NCBI RefSeq assembly: GCF_001476905.1
Contig: NZ_LDTE01000026.1
Location: 1 to 48,031 of the forward strand
DNA length: 48,031 nt
Source: Sphingomonas sanguinis
GTDB taxonomy: Bacteria; Pseudomonadota; Alphaproteobacteria; Sphingomonadales; Sphingomonadaceae
Reading direction: 5' to 3'
The notes under the pieces are model-generated. The model was not told where the DNA came from, did not search any database, and saw nothing but the letters and a program-made list of their open reading frames with translations. The translations under genes and the position numbers were made by a program. This document shows, piece after piece, positions 23,495-31,225 of this stretch; the stretch's first letter is position 1; each line of letters starts with the position of its first letter.

Positions 23495-24958
23495 ATGACC
23501 ACCATTTCCTCGACTTCCTCAGCGTCGTCGACCCCGACGCCGACACCATCGACGACAGACGCGACCAAAACCGCCGCACAGGCGCTGTTCAATTCGTTGC
23601 AGGCCGGCTCGGGCATCGACCTGTCTACGCTGGTCCCCGGATTGATCCAGGCCCAGTTCGCCAGCCGCAACGCCGCCCTGAAGGCGAAGGCGGACACCTT
23701 GACCGCGCAGATTTCGGCGACCTCGACGATCATGAGCTCGATCACCGACTTCGCCAGCTCGCTCGCGTCGATCGCCAGCGGCGGTACGCTGGCGACGCAG
23801 GCGACCAGCAGCAATTCGTCCGTGCTGAGCGTGACGACCCAGGCGGGCGCGAAACTGTCCGGCCTGTCCAAGTCGATCACGGTCAGCGCGCTTGCGACCG
23901 CGCAGACCAGCGTCACCAAGAACAGCTATGACCGGACCGCCTCGATGGGCACCGGCAAGCTGACCATCCAGGTCGGATCGAACACGGCGGTCGACGTCAG
24001 CTTCGCGGACGGATCGAACCCGACGATCGACCAGGTCGCGTCGCAGATTAACGCGGCCAAGACCGGCGTGACCGCCTCGGTCATCTCCGACGTCAACGGC
24101 AAGGCCTATCTGTCCTTCACCGGCCCTACCGGCTCGGCCAACAGCTTCACCATCAGCGCGACGGAGGGCAATCAGGCGGGCCTGTCCAATTTCGCGGTGG
24201 GCAATAACGCGACCACCACGAACAACGTCTCCACCGCGGCCAATGCTCAGATGAAGGTCGACGGCGTGTCGATCCAGCGTGCCAGCAACAGCTTCAGCGA
24301 TCTGGTGCCGGGCGTCGTCATGACGCTGAACGCGGTGTCGACCGCGGCCGTCTCGCTGACCGGCACCACGCCGACCGACGCGCTGACCTCGATCGTCTCG
24401 CAGTTCGTCACGACCTATAACGACAAGATCGGCGAGTTGAACAAGGAGCTCGATCCCCAGAATGGCGACCTGCGCTCCAATGTGGCGGCGCGCTCCCTGG
24501 CCCTGTCGCTGGGGCGGCTGACCACGGCGAAGATCGTCCCCGGCGACCCCAATTCGCCGGGCCCGAAGACGCTGGCCGATCTGGGCGTGGGCACCAACAA
24601 GGACGGCACGCTGAAGGTCGATGCGACGCGGCTCTCGAAGGTGATCGCGCAATATCCCGATGCGGTGGAACAGATGTTCCAGTCGAGTGGCGACAATCTG
24701 ATCGGCCTGTCGGCGCAGCTGAACAGCATCCAGATGTCGGCGACCAGCACCATCTATGGCCTGGGGGCGACGGCGAAGCAGTTGAACCAGGATCAAAGCG
24801 CCAACACGCTGGCCCAGAGCAATCTGGCCGATGACCAGAGCAGCGCCCAGGATCGGATGACCGCGCAGTTCTCGGCGATGAACGCGCGCGTCGCCAGCTA
24901 CAAGTCGACGCAGAGCTTCATAGACCAGCAGGTCAAGATGTGGACGAAAAGCAACTGA
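23495..24958 (+). CDS. fliD: FliD, filament cap protein
   Basis: FliD caps the growing filament and folds exported flagellin into place. The 487-residue product starts with a Ser/Thr-rich stretch. The conserved N-terminal block follows: SGIDLSTLVPGLIQAQFASR and a helix with LTAQISATSTIMSSITDFAS. The middle domains are Ser/Thr/Ala-rich beta structure. The C-terminal coiled coil has YNDKIGELNKEL and ends with MTAQFSAMNARVASYKSTQS and FIDQQVKMW. It is transcribed from its own sigma-28 promoter, and fliS follows 1 bp after the stop. Confidence 0.95.
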   Translation: MTTISSTSSASSTPTPTPSTTDATKTAAQALFNSLQAGSGIDLSTLVPGLIQAQFASRNAALKAKADTLTAQISATSTIMSSITDFASSLASIASGGTLATQATSSNSSVLSVTTQAGAKLSGLSKSITVSALATAQTSVTKNSYDRTASMGTGKLTIQVGSNTAVDVSFADGSNPTIDQVASQINAAKTGVTASVISDVNGKAYLSFTGPTGSANSFTISATEGNQAGLSNFAVGNNATTTNNVSTAANAQMKVDGVSIQRASNSFSDLVPGVVMTLNAVSTAAVSLTGTTPTDALTSIVSQFVTTYNDKIGELNKELDPQNGDLRSNVAARSLALSLGRLTTAKIVPGDPNSPGPKTLADLGVGTNKDGTLKVDATRLSKVIAQYPDAVEQMFQSSGDNLIGLSAQLNSIQMSATSTIYGLGATAKQLNQDQSANTLAQSNLADDQSSAQDRMTAQFSAMNARVASYKSTQSFIDQQVKMWTKSN

Positions 24959-24959
24959 T

Positions 24960-25376
24960 ATGGGTTACGCAACCGGACTGCTCGCTGACCCTGCGGCCAC
25001 CTATCGCCAGATCGACGTCGTCGGTCGCACCGCGACCGCGGACGGGCCCGAACTGGTCCAGCTTCTGTACGAGGAACTCATCTCGTCGCTCCGCTCGGCC
25101 GCCTGGGCGACCGAACATGGCCAGCTCGCGCGTAAGAGCGAGCGGGTAACGCGCGCCACCGCGATCCTGTTCGCGCTGGAGGCCGGGCTCGATTTCGAGA
25201 ATGGCGGCGACATATCGATCACCTTCGCCAAGCTTTACACGGGCGCGCGGCGGCAGATCGTCGAGGGTTCGCTCGACCAGAATCCGCAGGTCTTCCGCGA
25301 CGTCGCCGCCAGCATCGCTGACATCGCCGAGGCATGGGAAACCGTGCGCCAGATGAACAAGAAGAAGGCGGTATAA
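24960..25376 (+). CDS. fliS: FliS, flagellin-specific export chaperone
   Basis: FliS binds the C-terminal end of flagellin and keeps it from polymerising in the cytoplasm. The product has 138 residues and is all helical: YRQIDVVGRTATADGPELVQ with LLYEELISSLRSAAWA, then ILFALEAGLDFENGGDIS and the C-terminal VRQMNKKKAV. Position directly behind fliD is standard. Its stop codon lies inside one arm of a palindrome that also contains the stop of the convergent transporter gene. Confidence 0.92.
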   Translation: MGYATGLLADPAATYRQIDVVGRTATADGPELVQLLYEELISSLRSAAWATEHGQLARKSERVTRATAILFALEAGLDFENGGDISITFAKLYTGARRQIVEGSLDQNPQVFRDVAASIADIAEAWETVRQMNKKKAV

Positions 25377-25427
25377 GGGGCGGCTCCGTTCCGCGCGAGG
25401 GGACCGTCGGCCCCGGCCCGCCCCTTA
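25374..25427. terminator. Shared hairpin whose arms contain both convergent stop codons
   Basis: TAAGGGGCGG (25374-25383) pairs perfectly with CCGCCCCTTA (25418-25427). The left arm starts with the fliS stop, and the right arm ends with the complement of the transporter stop. The GC-rich 34-nt loop can fold further. It probably acts as a bidirectional end signal, though no U tract follows. Confidence 0.55.
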
Positions 25428-26378
25428 CCGCCGGAACCAGTGGCGCTGGACGAAATAGATGACGATCCCCGCCGCGATGGCGGCGCACGATCCCAGGATC
25501 GCGTCGAACGCCCAGGGCTCCTCGGCATAGGGCAGGTTCTTGACGTTCATCCCGTACAGCCCGGTGATGAAGGTCAGCGGCAGGAACACCATCGCGACGA
25601 TCGAGATGAGCAGCGCGCGATTGTCGATCTGCTCGGCGCGCATGTCGCTGAGCGTTTCGTGGATCAGCGCGGCGCGTTCGCGGATCGATTCCAGCTCCTC
25701 GGCCATGCGCGCCGCCCGGTCGGCGGCGGCGGACAGGTGCAGCCGGTCGTCATCGGCCAGCCAGTCTCCGGGCAGCGCCGCCAGCTTTTCCAGCGCCGCC
25801 CGCTGCGGATTGAGGAAGCGGCGATAGCCGATTGCGGCGACGCGCACCCGGCTGACCGTGCGGCGCAGCTGGAAGACGCGGTGTTCGTCCAGCTGCTCCT
25901 CGCATCCGTCAAGTTCGTCGCCCAGATTGGCGACATCCGGGTCCATATCGCTGGTGATCGCGGTGGCGAAGGCGGTGATCAGGTCGCCCGGATCGGCGAC
26001 CCGGCCCTCCTCCACCTCCTTGCGCACCGTGTCGACCGCCACCAACGGGCGGCGGGTGACCGAATAGACCTTGCCCTTCACCGCCCAGATGCGGACCGAG
26101 GCGAGCATGTCCGACCCGTCCAGCGGCTCGCTGCTCCGCCCGCGCAGGTTCAGGAACGCCCCCTCGCCCACCGCCTCGCAGCGCGGCCGCGTCTCGGTCG
26201 CGGTCAGCGAGTCGATGACATAATCCGCCAGATGCGCCGAATCGCGCAGCCAGCGCTGCGCCACCGCGTCATTGGTTTCCAGATGCACCCAGACCAGCCG
26301 CGCCTTGGCCTCCACCGCCTCGCGGATCGGGATGGGGGCGGCATGGCCCTGATCGATGCGATAGGCAAAGCCGGTCAT
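25425..26378 (-). CDS. zntB: CorA-family divalent cation transporter, ZntB-like
   Basis: This is a membrane transporter of the CorA fold; ZntB members move zinc. The product has 317 residues from the ATG at 26378; the frame is open further upstream but that part belongs to cysG coding. A large cytoplasmic domain has LVWVHLETNDAVAQRWL at the start and a long helix with LHETLSDMR-like sequence. Two C-terminal membrane helices follow, with the family GMN motif (TGLYGMNVKN, about residue 276-278) after the first. A basic WFRR tail ends it. The start overlaps the cysG stop (ATGA on the minus strand), so the two are co-transcribed. Ion specificity cannot be read from the sequence. Confidence 0.87.
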   Translation of the reverse strand: MTGFAYRIDQGHAAPIPIREAVEAKARLVWVHLETNDAVAQRWLRDSAHLADYVIDSLTATETRPRCEAVGEGAFLNLRGRSSEPLDGSDMLASVRIWAVKGKVYSVTRRPLVAVDTVRKEVEEGRVADPGDLITAFATAITSDMDPDVANLGDELDGCEEQLDEHRVFQLRRTVSRVRVAAIGYRRFLNPQRAALEKLAALPGDWLADDDRLHLSAAADRAARMAEELESIRERAALIHETLSDMRAEQIDNRALLISIVAMVFLPLTFITGLYGMNVKNLPYAEEPWAFDAILGSCAAIAAGIVIYFVQRHWFRR

Positions 26379-27148
26379 GCGGAAACGTCCATGGCGAGGT
26401 CGACGATCTGCCCCTCGCCCGGTTCCGCCGGAAGCGCGTCGCAGGCGATCCGCACCGCATCGGCGCGGGCGCGGTCGAGAATGGCGGGCGGCACATCGGC
26501 GCGGTGATAGACCCGGTCGGCGGCGGCGAGCGCCCGCGCCTGGCGCAGGGTCAGGTCGTCCGGGTCGGTCGAGGTGAGGACGAACGCCTCGACCTTTGCC
26601 GCCGGGCGGGCGGCCTGCGACAGCCAGCCATCGACATCGGTCTGTTCCGCCAGCGGATCGAGTGCGCCGCCCGGCGACAGCGCTGCACCGATCGCCCGCC
26701 GCCGCTCCGCCCCATCGGGAAAGCGGGCGCGCAGGGCGCTTCGGGCGGCATAAAGCCCCTCGGCCAGCGTACCCAATCCGGCCGGGAGCAACGTCTCCAG
26801 CCGCTGGCGCAGCGCCGCCGCCAGCCCCGCCGACACGCCGCCGGTGCCGATCGCGACGATCACCGGCCCCCGCTCGACGATGGCGGGCAGGGTGAAGTCG
26901 CACGCTGCCGGACGGTCGACCGCGTTGACCAGCACGCCGCGCGCCTTCAACCGCGCGATGGCGGCTTGCGCTTCGGCCTCATCCTCGATCGCGACGATGG
27001 CGAGCGCGGCCTGCGCGTCCTCGCCGACGACCAGCGCCCCGGCACGGTCGAGCAGTCGCCGCTTGGCCTCGGCGGGTTCGCCCTCGCCGACCAGAATGAC
27101 CGGGCGACCATTCAGCCGGACGAACAGCGGCAGGCTGTTGAGACTCAC
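26375..27148 (-). CDS. cysG: Siroheme synthase, dehydrogenase/ferrochelatase part with a methyltransferase remnant
   Basis: The N-terminal domain of CysG oxidises precorrin-2 with NAD and inserts iron to make siroheme for sulfite and nitrite reductases. The product has 257 residues. A Rossmann start has VILVGEGEPAEAKRRLL, then LVNAVDRPAACDFTLPAIVE and the characteristic AIGTGGVSAGLAAALRQRLE with LLPAGLGTLAE. After about residue 195, FVLTSTDPDDLTLRQARAL resembles the first strand and helix of the uroporphyrinogen-III methyltransferase domain, but the glycine-rich binding loop is degraded and the domain stops after about 60 residues. A separate methyltransferase must exist elsewhere if siroheme is made. 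Confidence 0.85.
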   Translation of the reverse strand: MSLNSLPLFVRLNGRPVILVGEGEPAEAKRRLLDRAGALVVGEDAQAALAIVAIEDEAEAQAAIARLKARGVLVNAVDRPAACDFTLPAIVERGPVIVAIGTGGVSAGLAAALRQRLETLLPAGLGTLAEGLYAARSALRARFPDGAERRRAIGAALSPGGALDPLAEQTDVDGWLSQAARPAAKVEAFVLTSTDPDDLTLRQARALAAADRVYHRADVPPAILDRARADAVRIACDALPAEPGEGQIVDLAMDVSA

Positions 27149-27151
27149 CTA

Positions 27152-27271
27152 TTCCTCCCCTGTAAGGGGAGGGAGACCAGCGAAGCTGGTGGAGGGGTGT
27201 CCTGCTATCGAGAGGGGTGACACCCCTCCGTCAGGCCTGACGGCCTGCCACCTCCCCTTACCGGGGAGGAA
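27152..27271. repeat. Composite inverted-repeat element (GGGGAGG / GGAGGGGTGT family)
   Basis: The element begins with the hairpin TTCCTCCCCTGTAAGGGGAGG and ends with CCTCCCCTTACCGGGGAGGAA. Inside lie a small hairpin ACCAGC-GAA-GCTGGT and arms GGAGGGGTGT / ACACCCCTCC around a variable loop. A second copy with the same modules and a different loop is at 39731-39864. It fills the gap between cysG and lysA. Such elements are scattered in sphingomonad genomes and carry no gene. Confidence 0.85.
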
Positions 27272-27288
27272 GGCCGCAGGCGCTGGCA

Positions 27289-28551
27289 TCACTTCTTCAG
27301 CCACTCCGGCACACGCTCGGCGGCAATGATCGTCTCGGCGGCGATGCGGTCGGCGACGACGGCGAAGCGGTCCCCCTCGACCATGACCTCGGGCACCAGC
27401 GGGCGGCTATTATAGGTCGACGCCATGGTCGCGCCATAGGCACCCGCCGTGCGGAACACGGCGAGGTCGCCCGACTTCACCGCGTCGATCTCGCGGTTCA
27501 TGCCGAAGGTATCGCCCGTCTCGCACACCGGGCCTGCGATATTCGCCATCATCGTCTCGCCGGTCGGGCGAACCGCGACGAAGTCATGATGCGCGTCATA
27601 CAGCGCAGGCCGCATCAGGTCGTTCATCGCCGCATCGACAATAACATACGGATTGGCGACGCCGGGCTTCACCCAGACCACCTCGGTCGCGAGAACCCCG
27701 GCATTGCCCGCGATCACCCGGCCGGGCTCGAACATCAGCTCGACATCCCAGTCCTTCGTCACGCGCGCGACCATCTCGCCATAAGCGGCGGGTGCGGGCA
27801 TCACGTCGCCCGGCTTGTAGGGCACGCCCAGACCACCGCCTAGGTCGACGCGGGTGATGCGGTGCCCCGCCCCGCGCAGCTCGGCGACCAGCTCGCCGAC
27901 GCGCTTATAGGCGGCCTCCAGCGGGGCGAGGTCGCCCAGCTGGCTGCCGATGTGGCAGGCGACGCCCTTCAGGTCGATGCCGGGCAGGCCCGCCAGACGG
28001 TCGAACATGCCCAGCGCCTGGTCGATCGGCACGCCGAACTTGTTCTCCTTGCGGCCCGTGGAGATCTTCGCGTGCGTGCCCGCATCGACGTCCGGGTTCA
28101 CGCGCAGCGTGGCGGGGGCGACCAGCCCGCGCTCATGCGCCAGTTCGGCAAGGACCGCGCCCTCTTCCTCCAGCTCCAGGTTGAACTGGCCGATCCCGGC
28201 TTCCAGTGCGGCGACCAGCTCGGCCCGCGTCTTGCCAACGCCCGAGAAGACGATGTCCTCCGCCTTCATGCCCGCCGCCAGCGCACGACGCATCTCGCCA
28301 ACCGAGACGACGTCCGCGCCGTAACCCTCATCGGCCAACACGCGCAGCACGGCGAGGTTCGGGTTCGCCTTGATCGCATAGGCGAGGTGCACGCGCGGCA
28401 GGGCGCTCAGCCCCTCGCGGAACACCTGCGCATGACGGCGGAAGGTCGAGGCCGAGTAGATATAGACCGGCGTGCCGACTTCGGCGGCGATCCGGGATAC
28501 GGGCACGTCCTCCACATGGAGTTCGCCGTTCGAAAAGTGAAAATGGTCCAT
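27289..28551 (-). CDS. lysA: Diaminopimelate decarboxylase
   Basis: LysA is a PLP enzyme that turns meso-diaminopimelate into lysine, the last step of lysine synthesis. It is 420 residues from the ATG at 28551. The frame is open upstream, but this start gives the family N terminus [18 protein letters not shown], and the frame beyond overlaps the preceding genes. PLP-lysine K61 is in HLAYAIKANPN. ACHIGSQ and the VDLGGGLGVPY segment are present, as is the catalytic Cys in GPVCETGD. The start overlaps the stop of the small lipoprotein gene (ATGA). Operon argH-lipoprotein-lysA. Confidence 0.96.
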   Translation of the reverse strand: MDHFHFSNGELHVEDVPVSRIAAEVGTPVYIYSASTFRRHAQVFREGLSALPRVHLAYAIKANPNLAVLRVLADEGYGADVVSVGEMRRALAAGMKAEDIVFSGVGKTRAELVAALEAGIGQFNLELEEEGAVLAELAHERGLVAPATLRVNPDVDAGTHAKISTGRKENKFGVPIDQALGMFDRLAGLPGIDLKGVACHIGSQLGDLAPLEAAYKRVGELVAELRGAGHRITRVDLGGGLGVPYKPGDVMPAPAAYGEMVARVTKDWDVELMFEPGRVIAGNAGVLATEVVWVKPGVANPYVIVDAAMNDLMRPALYDAHHDFVAVRPTGETMMANIAGPVCETGDTFGMNREIDAVKSGDLAVFRTAGAYGATMASTYNSRPLVPEVMVEGDRFAVVADRIAAETIIAAERVPEWLKK

Positions 28552-28787
28552 CAGCGGGGGGGCAAATCGAATTCGTCCGAACGCCGATCCTGCGACTGGG
28601 TCATCAGTTCGTCGGAACGCTGCGGGCGTTGTTGGGGGGTGGCCGTCAGCAATTGCTGCGGCGTCGGGGTCGCGGTGGCGCCGCGCGGCGCGACCGGCAG
28701 GCTCTCGCCCTTGGCCGGTTGCAGCCGGTTGGCCGCGCCACAGCCGGTCAGCGCCAGCGTGACCAGCAGGGCGAGCGCGGGCTTCAT
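28548..28787 (-). CDS. Small lipoprotein, LptM (YifL)-like
   Basis: The product is about 78 residues with a signal peptide and lipobox LTGC (Cys 16), so it is lipidated after cleavage. The mature part starts [14 protein letters not shown] and continues as a Pro/Gln-rich, charged, probably unstructured tail. LptM-like lipoproteins commonly sit next to lysA or dapF and in E. coli assist LptD maturation, but similarity here is limited to the lipobox context and position. Its start overlaps the argH stop and its stop overlaps the lysA start, so all three are one operon. The function is tentative. Confidence 0.7.
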
Positions 28788-30169
28788 GCCCTGAGGCCCC
28801 GTGCGGTCGCGATCGCGGCGCGGACATTGGCGGGCGCGGTGCCGCCGAAGCTAACCCGGCTGGCGACCGAGGCATCAACCGACAGCACGTCATAGATGCG
28901 CTCATCGATCCGCGCGTCGATGCCCTTGAGGTCCTCGATCGACAGCTGGTGCAGCATCACGCCCTTCTCCTCGGCGAGCTTCACCGCGCGCCCCGTAATG
29001 TGATGCGCCTCGCGGAAGGGAATGCCGCCGACGCGGACCAGCCAGTCGGCCAGGTCGGTCGCGGTCGAGAAACCCGCCTCCGCGACGCCGCGCATCCGCT
29101 CCGTCCGGAACGTCGCGCTCTCGACCATGCCGGTCATCGCCGCGATCGACAGCGCCAGCAGGTCGTGCGCCTCGAACACCGGCGGCTTGTCGTCCTGCAT
29201 GTCCTTGGAATAGGCGAGCGGCAGGCCCTTCATCGTGACCATCAGGCTGGTCATGCAACCCATGATCCGCCCGGCATGGCCGCGCACCAGCTCGGCCGCG
29301 TCGGGGTTGCGCTTCTGCGGCATGATCGAGCTGCCGGTCGACCATTGGTCGGACAGCGCGACGAAGCCGAAGGGCTGCGACGCCCAGAGCACGAACTCCT
29401 CGGCCAGCCGCGACAGGTGCAGCGAGCAGTTGGTCGCCGCCTGCAGATAGTCGATGGCGAAGTCCCGGTCGCTGACCGCGTCGAGCGAGTTGCGCGTCGG
29501 CTCGTCGAAGCCCAGCGCCTGCGCCGTCATATGCCGGTCGACCGGGAAGCCCGTCCCCGCCAGCGCCGCCGAGCCCAGCGGACACTGGTTCATCCGCGCG
29601 CGCGCCGCGACGAAGCGGCTGGCGTCGCGCACGATCATCTCGTGATAGGCCATCAGGTGATGGCCCAGCGTCACCGGCTGCGCGGATTGCAGGTGTGTGA
29701 AGCCCGGCATCACGCTGTCGGCATGTTCTTCCGCCCGCGTCAGCAGCGCGTTCCGCAAAGCGCCGAGCGCCGCCAGCGTCTCATCGATCGCATCGCGCAC
29801 CCACAGGCGGAAATCGGTCGCCACCTGATCGTTGCGCGACCGCGCGGTGTGCAGACGGCCCGCGACCGGGCCGATCAGCTGGGCCAGCTTCGCCTCGGTC
29901 TGCATATGGATGTCTTCGAGGGTCAGGTCCTCAGGAACACCGTTCGCGGCGTAATCCTCGGCGACCCGGTCCAGCCCGGCGGAAATCGTCGCAGCGTCCT
30001 CGGCCGACACGATGCCCTGTTTGCCCAGCATCGCGACATGCGCTTTCGACCCGGCGATGTCCTGTTTCCACAATCGCTTGTCGAAGGGGATGGACGCGTT
30101 TATCTCGCGCATCACCGCGGCGGGACCTTCTGCGAAGCGCCCGCCCCACATTGCGTTGGAGCCGCCCAT
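28784..30169 (-). CDS. argH: Argininosuccinate lyase
   Basis: ArgH splits argininosuccinate into arginine and fumarate, the final step of arginine synthesis; argG, the preceding step, is at 42376 in this window. The product has 461 residues from ATG 30169 ([15 protein letters not shown]) or 455 from 30151 (MWGGRFAEG). Neither start has a clear ribosome-binding site. Motifs: [17 protein letters not shown], then TPGFTHLQ-type [19 protein letters not shown], and the superfamily signature [12 protein letters not shown]. With start 30169 it meets the divergent thioredoxin gene start in a CATG overlap. It heads the argH-lipoprotein-lysA operon. Confidence 0.95.
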   Translation of the reverse strand: MGGSNAMWGGRFAEGPAAVMREINASIPFDKRLWKQDIAGSKAHVAMLGKQGIVSAEDAATISAGLDRVAEDYAANGVPEDLTLEDIHMQTEAKLAQLIGPVAGRLHTARSRNDQVATDFRLWVRDAIDETLAALGALRNALLTRAEEHADSVMPGFTHLQSAQPVTLGHHLMAYHEMIVRDASRFVAARARMNQCPLGSAALAGTGFPVDRHMTAQALGFDEPTRNSLDAVSDRDFAIDYLQAATNCSLHLSRLAEEFVLWASQPFGFVALSDQWSTGSSIMPQKRNPDAAELVRGHAGRIMGCMTSLMVTMKGLPLAYSKDMQDDKPPVFEAHDLLALSIAAMTGMVESATFRTERMRGVAEAGFSTATDLADWLVRVGGIPFREAHHITGRAVKLAEEKGVMLHQLSIEDLKGIDARIDERIYDVLSVDASVASRVSFGGTAPANVRAAIATARGLRA

Positions 30170-30770
30170 GTCGTCGCGTACCGTGATCGCCTGTCTCCTG
30201 GGGCTGATGGTCGCCGGGTGCGATAAGCAAAGCCCCGCGCCGGAGCAAGTCGCCAACACCACGGCGCAAGAAGTTTCGAGCGGCGAAGTCACGGGGGGCG
30301 AGGTCGCTTCCTCCACGCCGCAAGCCCCCAAGCCCGCCGGAGCGGTCGACCGCAGCCACAAGGGCGAGGCCGCGCCGACGCTGGGCTTCACCACGCTGGA
30401 CGGCAAGCCCGCGACGCTGGCCGATTTCCGGGGCAAGCCGGTGCTGGTCAACCTCTGGGCAACCTGGTGCGGGCCGTGCATCGCCGAGATGCCGACGCTG
30501 GCCGCCACCGCCGGCCGGCTGAAGGGCAAGGTCGCGGTGATCGCGGTCAGCCAGGACCTGGACGGGTCGAAGGTCGCGCCCTTCCTGGCGGGCAAGAAGC
30601 TCGACGCACTCCCCGTCTATCTCGATCCGAAGATCGGATTGAGCACCCATTATCACGCCAACCTGCCGACCACGATCCTGTTCGACAAGACCGGTCATGA
30701 ACTGTGGCGCGTGACCGGCGGCTTCGACTGGGCGGGGGCCGAAGCGGGAAAATTATTGGCCGAGGCCTGA
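30168..30770 (+). CDS. TlpA/ResA-like lipoprotein thioredoxin
   Basis: This is a membrane-anchored periplasmic thiol-disulfide oxidoreductase. It is 200 residues from ATG 30168. The lipoprotein signal [18 protein letters not shown] has the lipidated Cys at 18. A Ser/Glu/Pro-rich spacer follows, then a thioredoxin domain from about 66 with [30 protein letters not shown] (active Cys 101 and 104) and [11 protein letters not shown] with the cis-proline. The frame is open upstream, but only this start gives a lipobox. Typical roles are reducing apocytochrome c or periplasmic thiols; the exact partner cannot be told. It is divergent from argH with no intergenic space. Confidence 0.88.
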   Translation: MSSRTVIACLLGLMVAGCDKQSPAPEQVANTTAQEVSSGEVTGGEVASSTPQAPKPAGAVDRSHKGEAAPTLGFTTLDGKPATLADFRGKPVLVNLWATWCGPCIAEMPTLAATAGRLKGKVAVIAVSQDLDGSKVAPFLAGKKLDALPVYLDPKIGLSTHYHANLPTTILFDKTGHELWRVTGGFDWAGAEAGKLLAEA

Positions 30771-30835
30771 AAAAACAGCGGAACCAATGCGGCAAAGCGG
30801 CGTTTGACCCCGCTTGAGCGCCGTACCCGATACCT

Positions 30836-31098
30836 AAAAAAGCCCCGCCCGGCCAAAGCCGAGCGGGACAGGCTGGGGTAAACAGTCTCGTAATCGGGTC
30901 GGGGCGGCGCTCATGGCGGCACCATGCTCCGCACGGTGCCCCTACGGGCTCTTCTTGACGAACGCGCGACACATCGCCGCTCCCGTCATCCGGTGAGTGA
31001 AAATCAGTCACGCAGCGGACAGGAAACGCCGCCGCGCCATAGGATCATTCAAGGCCCCCCTCGCGATCTGATTGATGGAATATCATAAAAATGGGCCC
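30836..31098 (-). ncRNA. Candidate structured noncoding RNA with intrinsic terminator
   Basis: No credible protein gene fills 30771-31225. On the minus strand a terminator hairpin (30867 to 30844) is followed by GC and six U residues, yet no minus-strand gene precedes it. A second 10-bp stem lies at 30940-30918. Both stems have one C-A or A-C mismatch when read on the plus strand that becomes a G-U pair on the minus strand, pointing to minus as the RNA strand. Further pairing: GGCGGCG / CGCCGCC (31033-31027 with 30909-30903), CCGCU / AGCGG, and GCGA-UGUG-UCGC. The 5' end is set by a TATAAT at 31110-31105 and is uncertain. The family is not recognised; 6S RNA was considered but not shown. Confidence 0.5.
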
Positions 31099-31123
31099 TC
31101 GTCCATTATAATATACCATTTTT
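31087..31123. promoter_or_regulatory. AT-rich inverted repeat with overlapping divergent TATAAT elements
   Basis: AAAAATGG (31087-31094) and CCATTTTT (31116-31123) form an inverted repeat around the palindrome ATTATAAT (31105-31112). This reads as a perfect -10 hexamer on both strands. Possible -35 elements are weak (CATAAA at 31084 on plus, TTCAGT at 31133 on minus). The GC content is far below its surroundings. It would drive opgGH rightward and the candidate RNA leftward; the flanking arms could be an operator. Confidence 0.5.
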
Positions 31124-31225
31124 GGCAACTGAAGGCGCTGTCGCAACCGATCACCGCATGTTGCGTTGCACAACAGCCCGAACATGCGAAGCGCTGTCCG
31201 GGCTTGTCCGCCATGAGAGGTGCTG

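Noticed and set aside
30547..31011. Minus-strand open frame of 154 codons across the tlpA end and following gap
   Set aside because: Composition is Arg/Pro-rich without domain features; it runs through the terminator hairpin and over the tlpA coding region. The stem pattern there favours a noncoding RNA.
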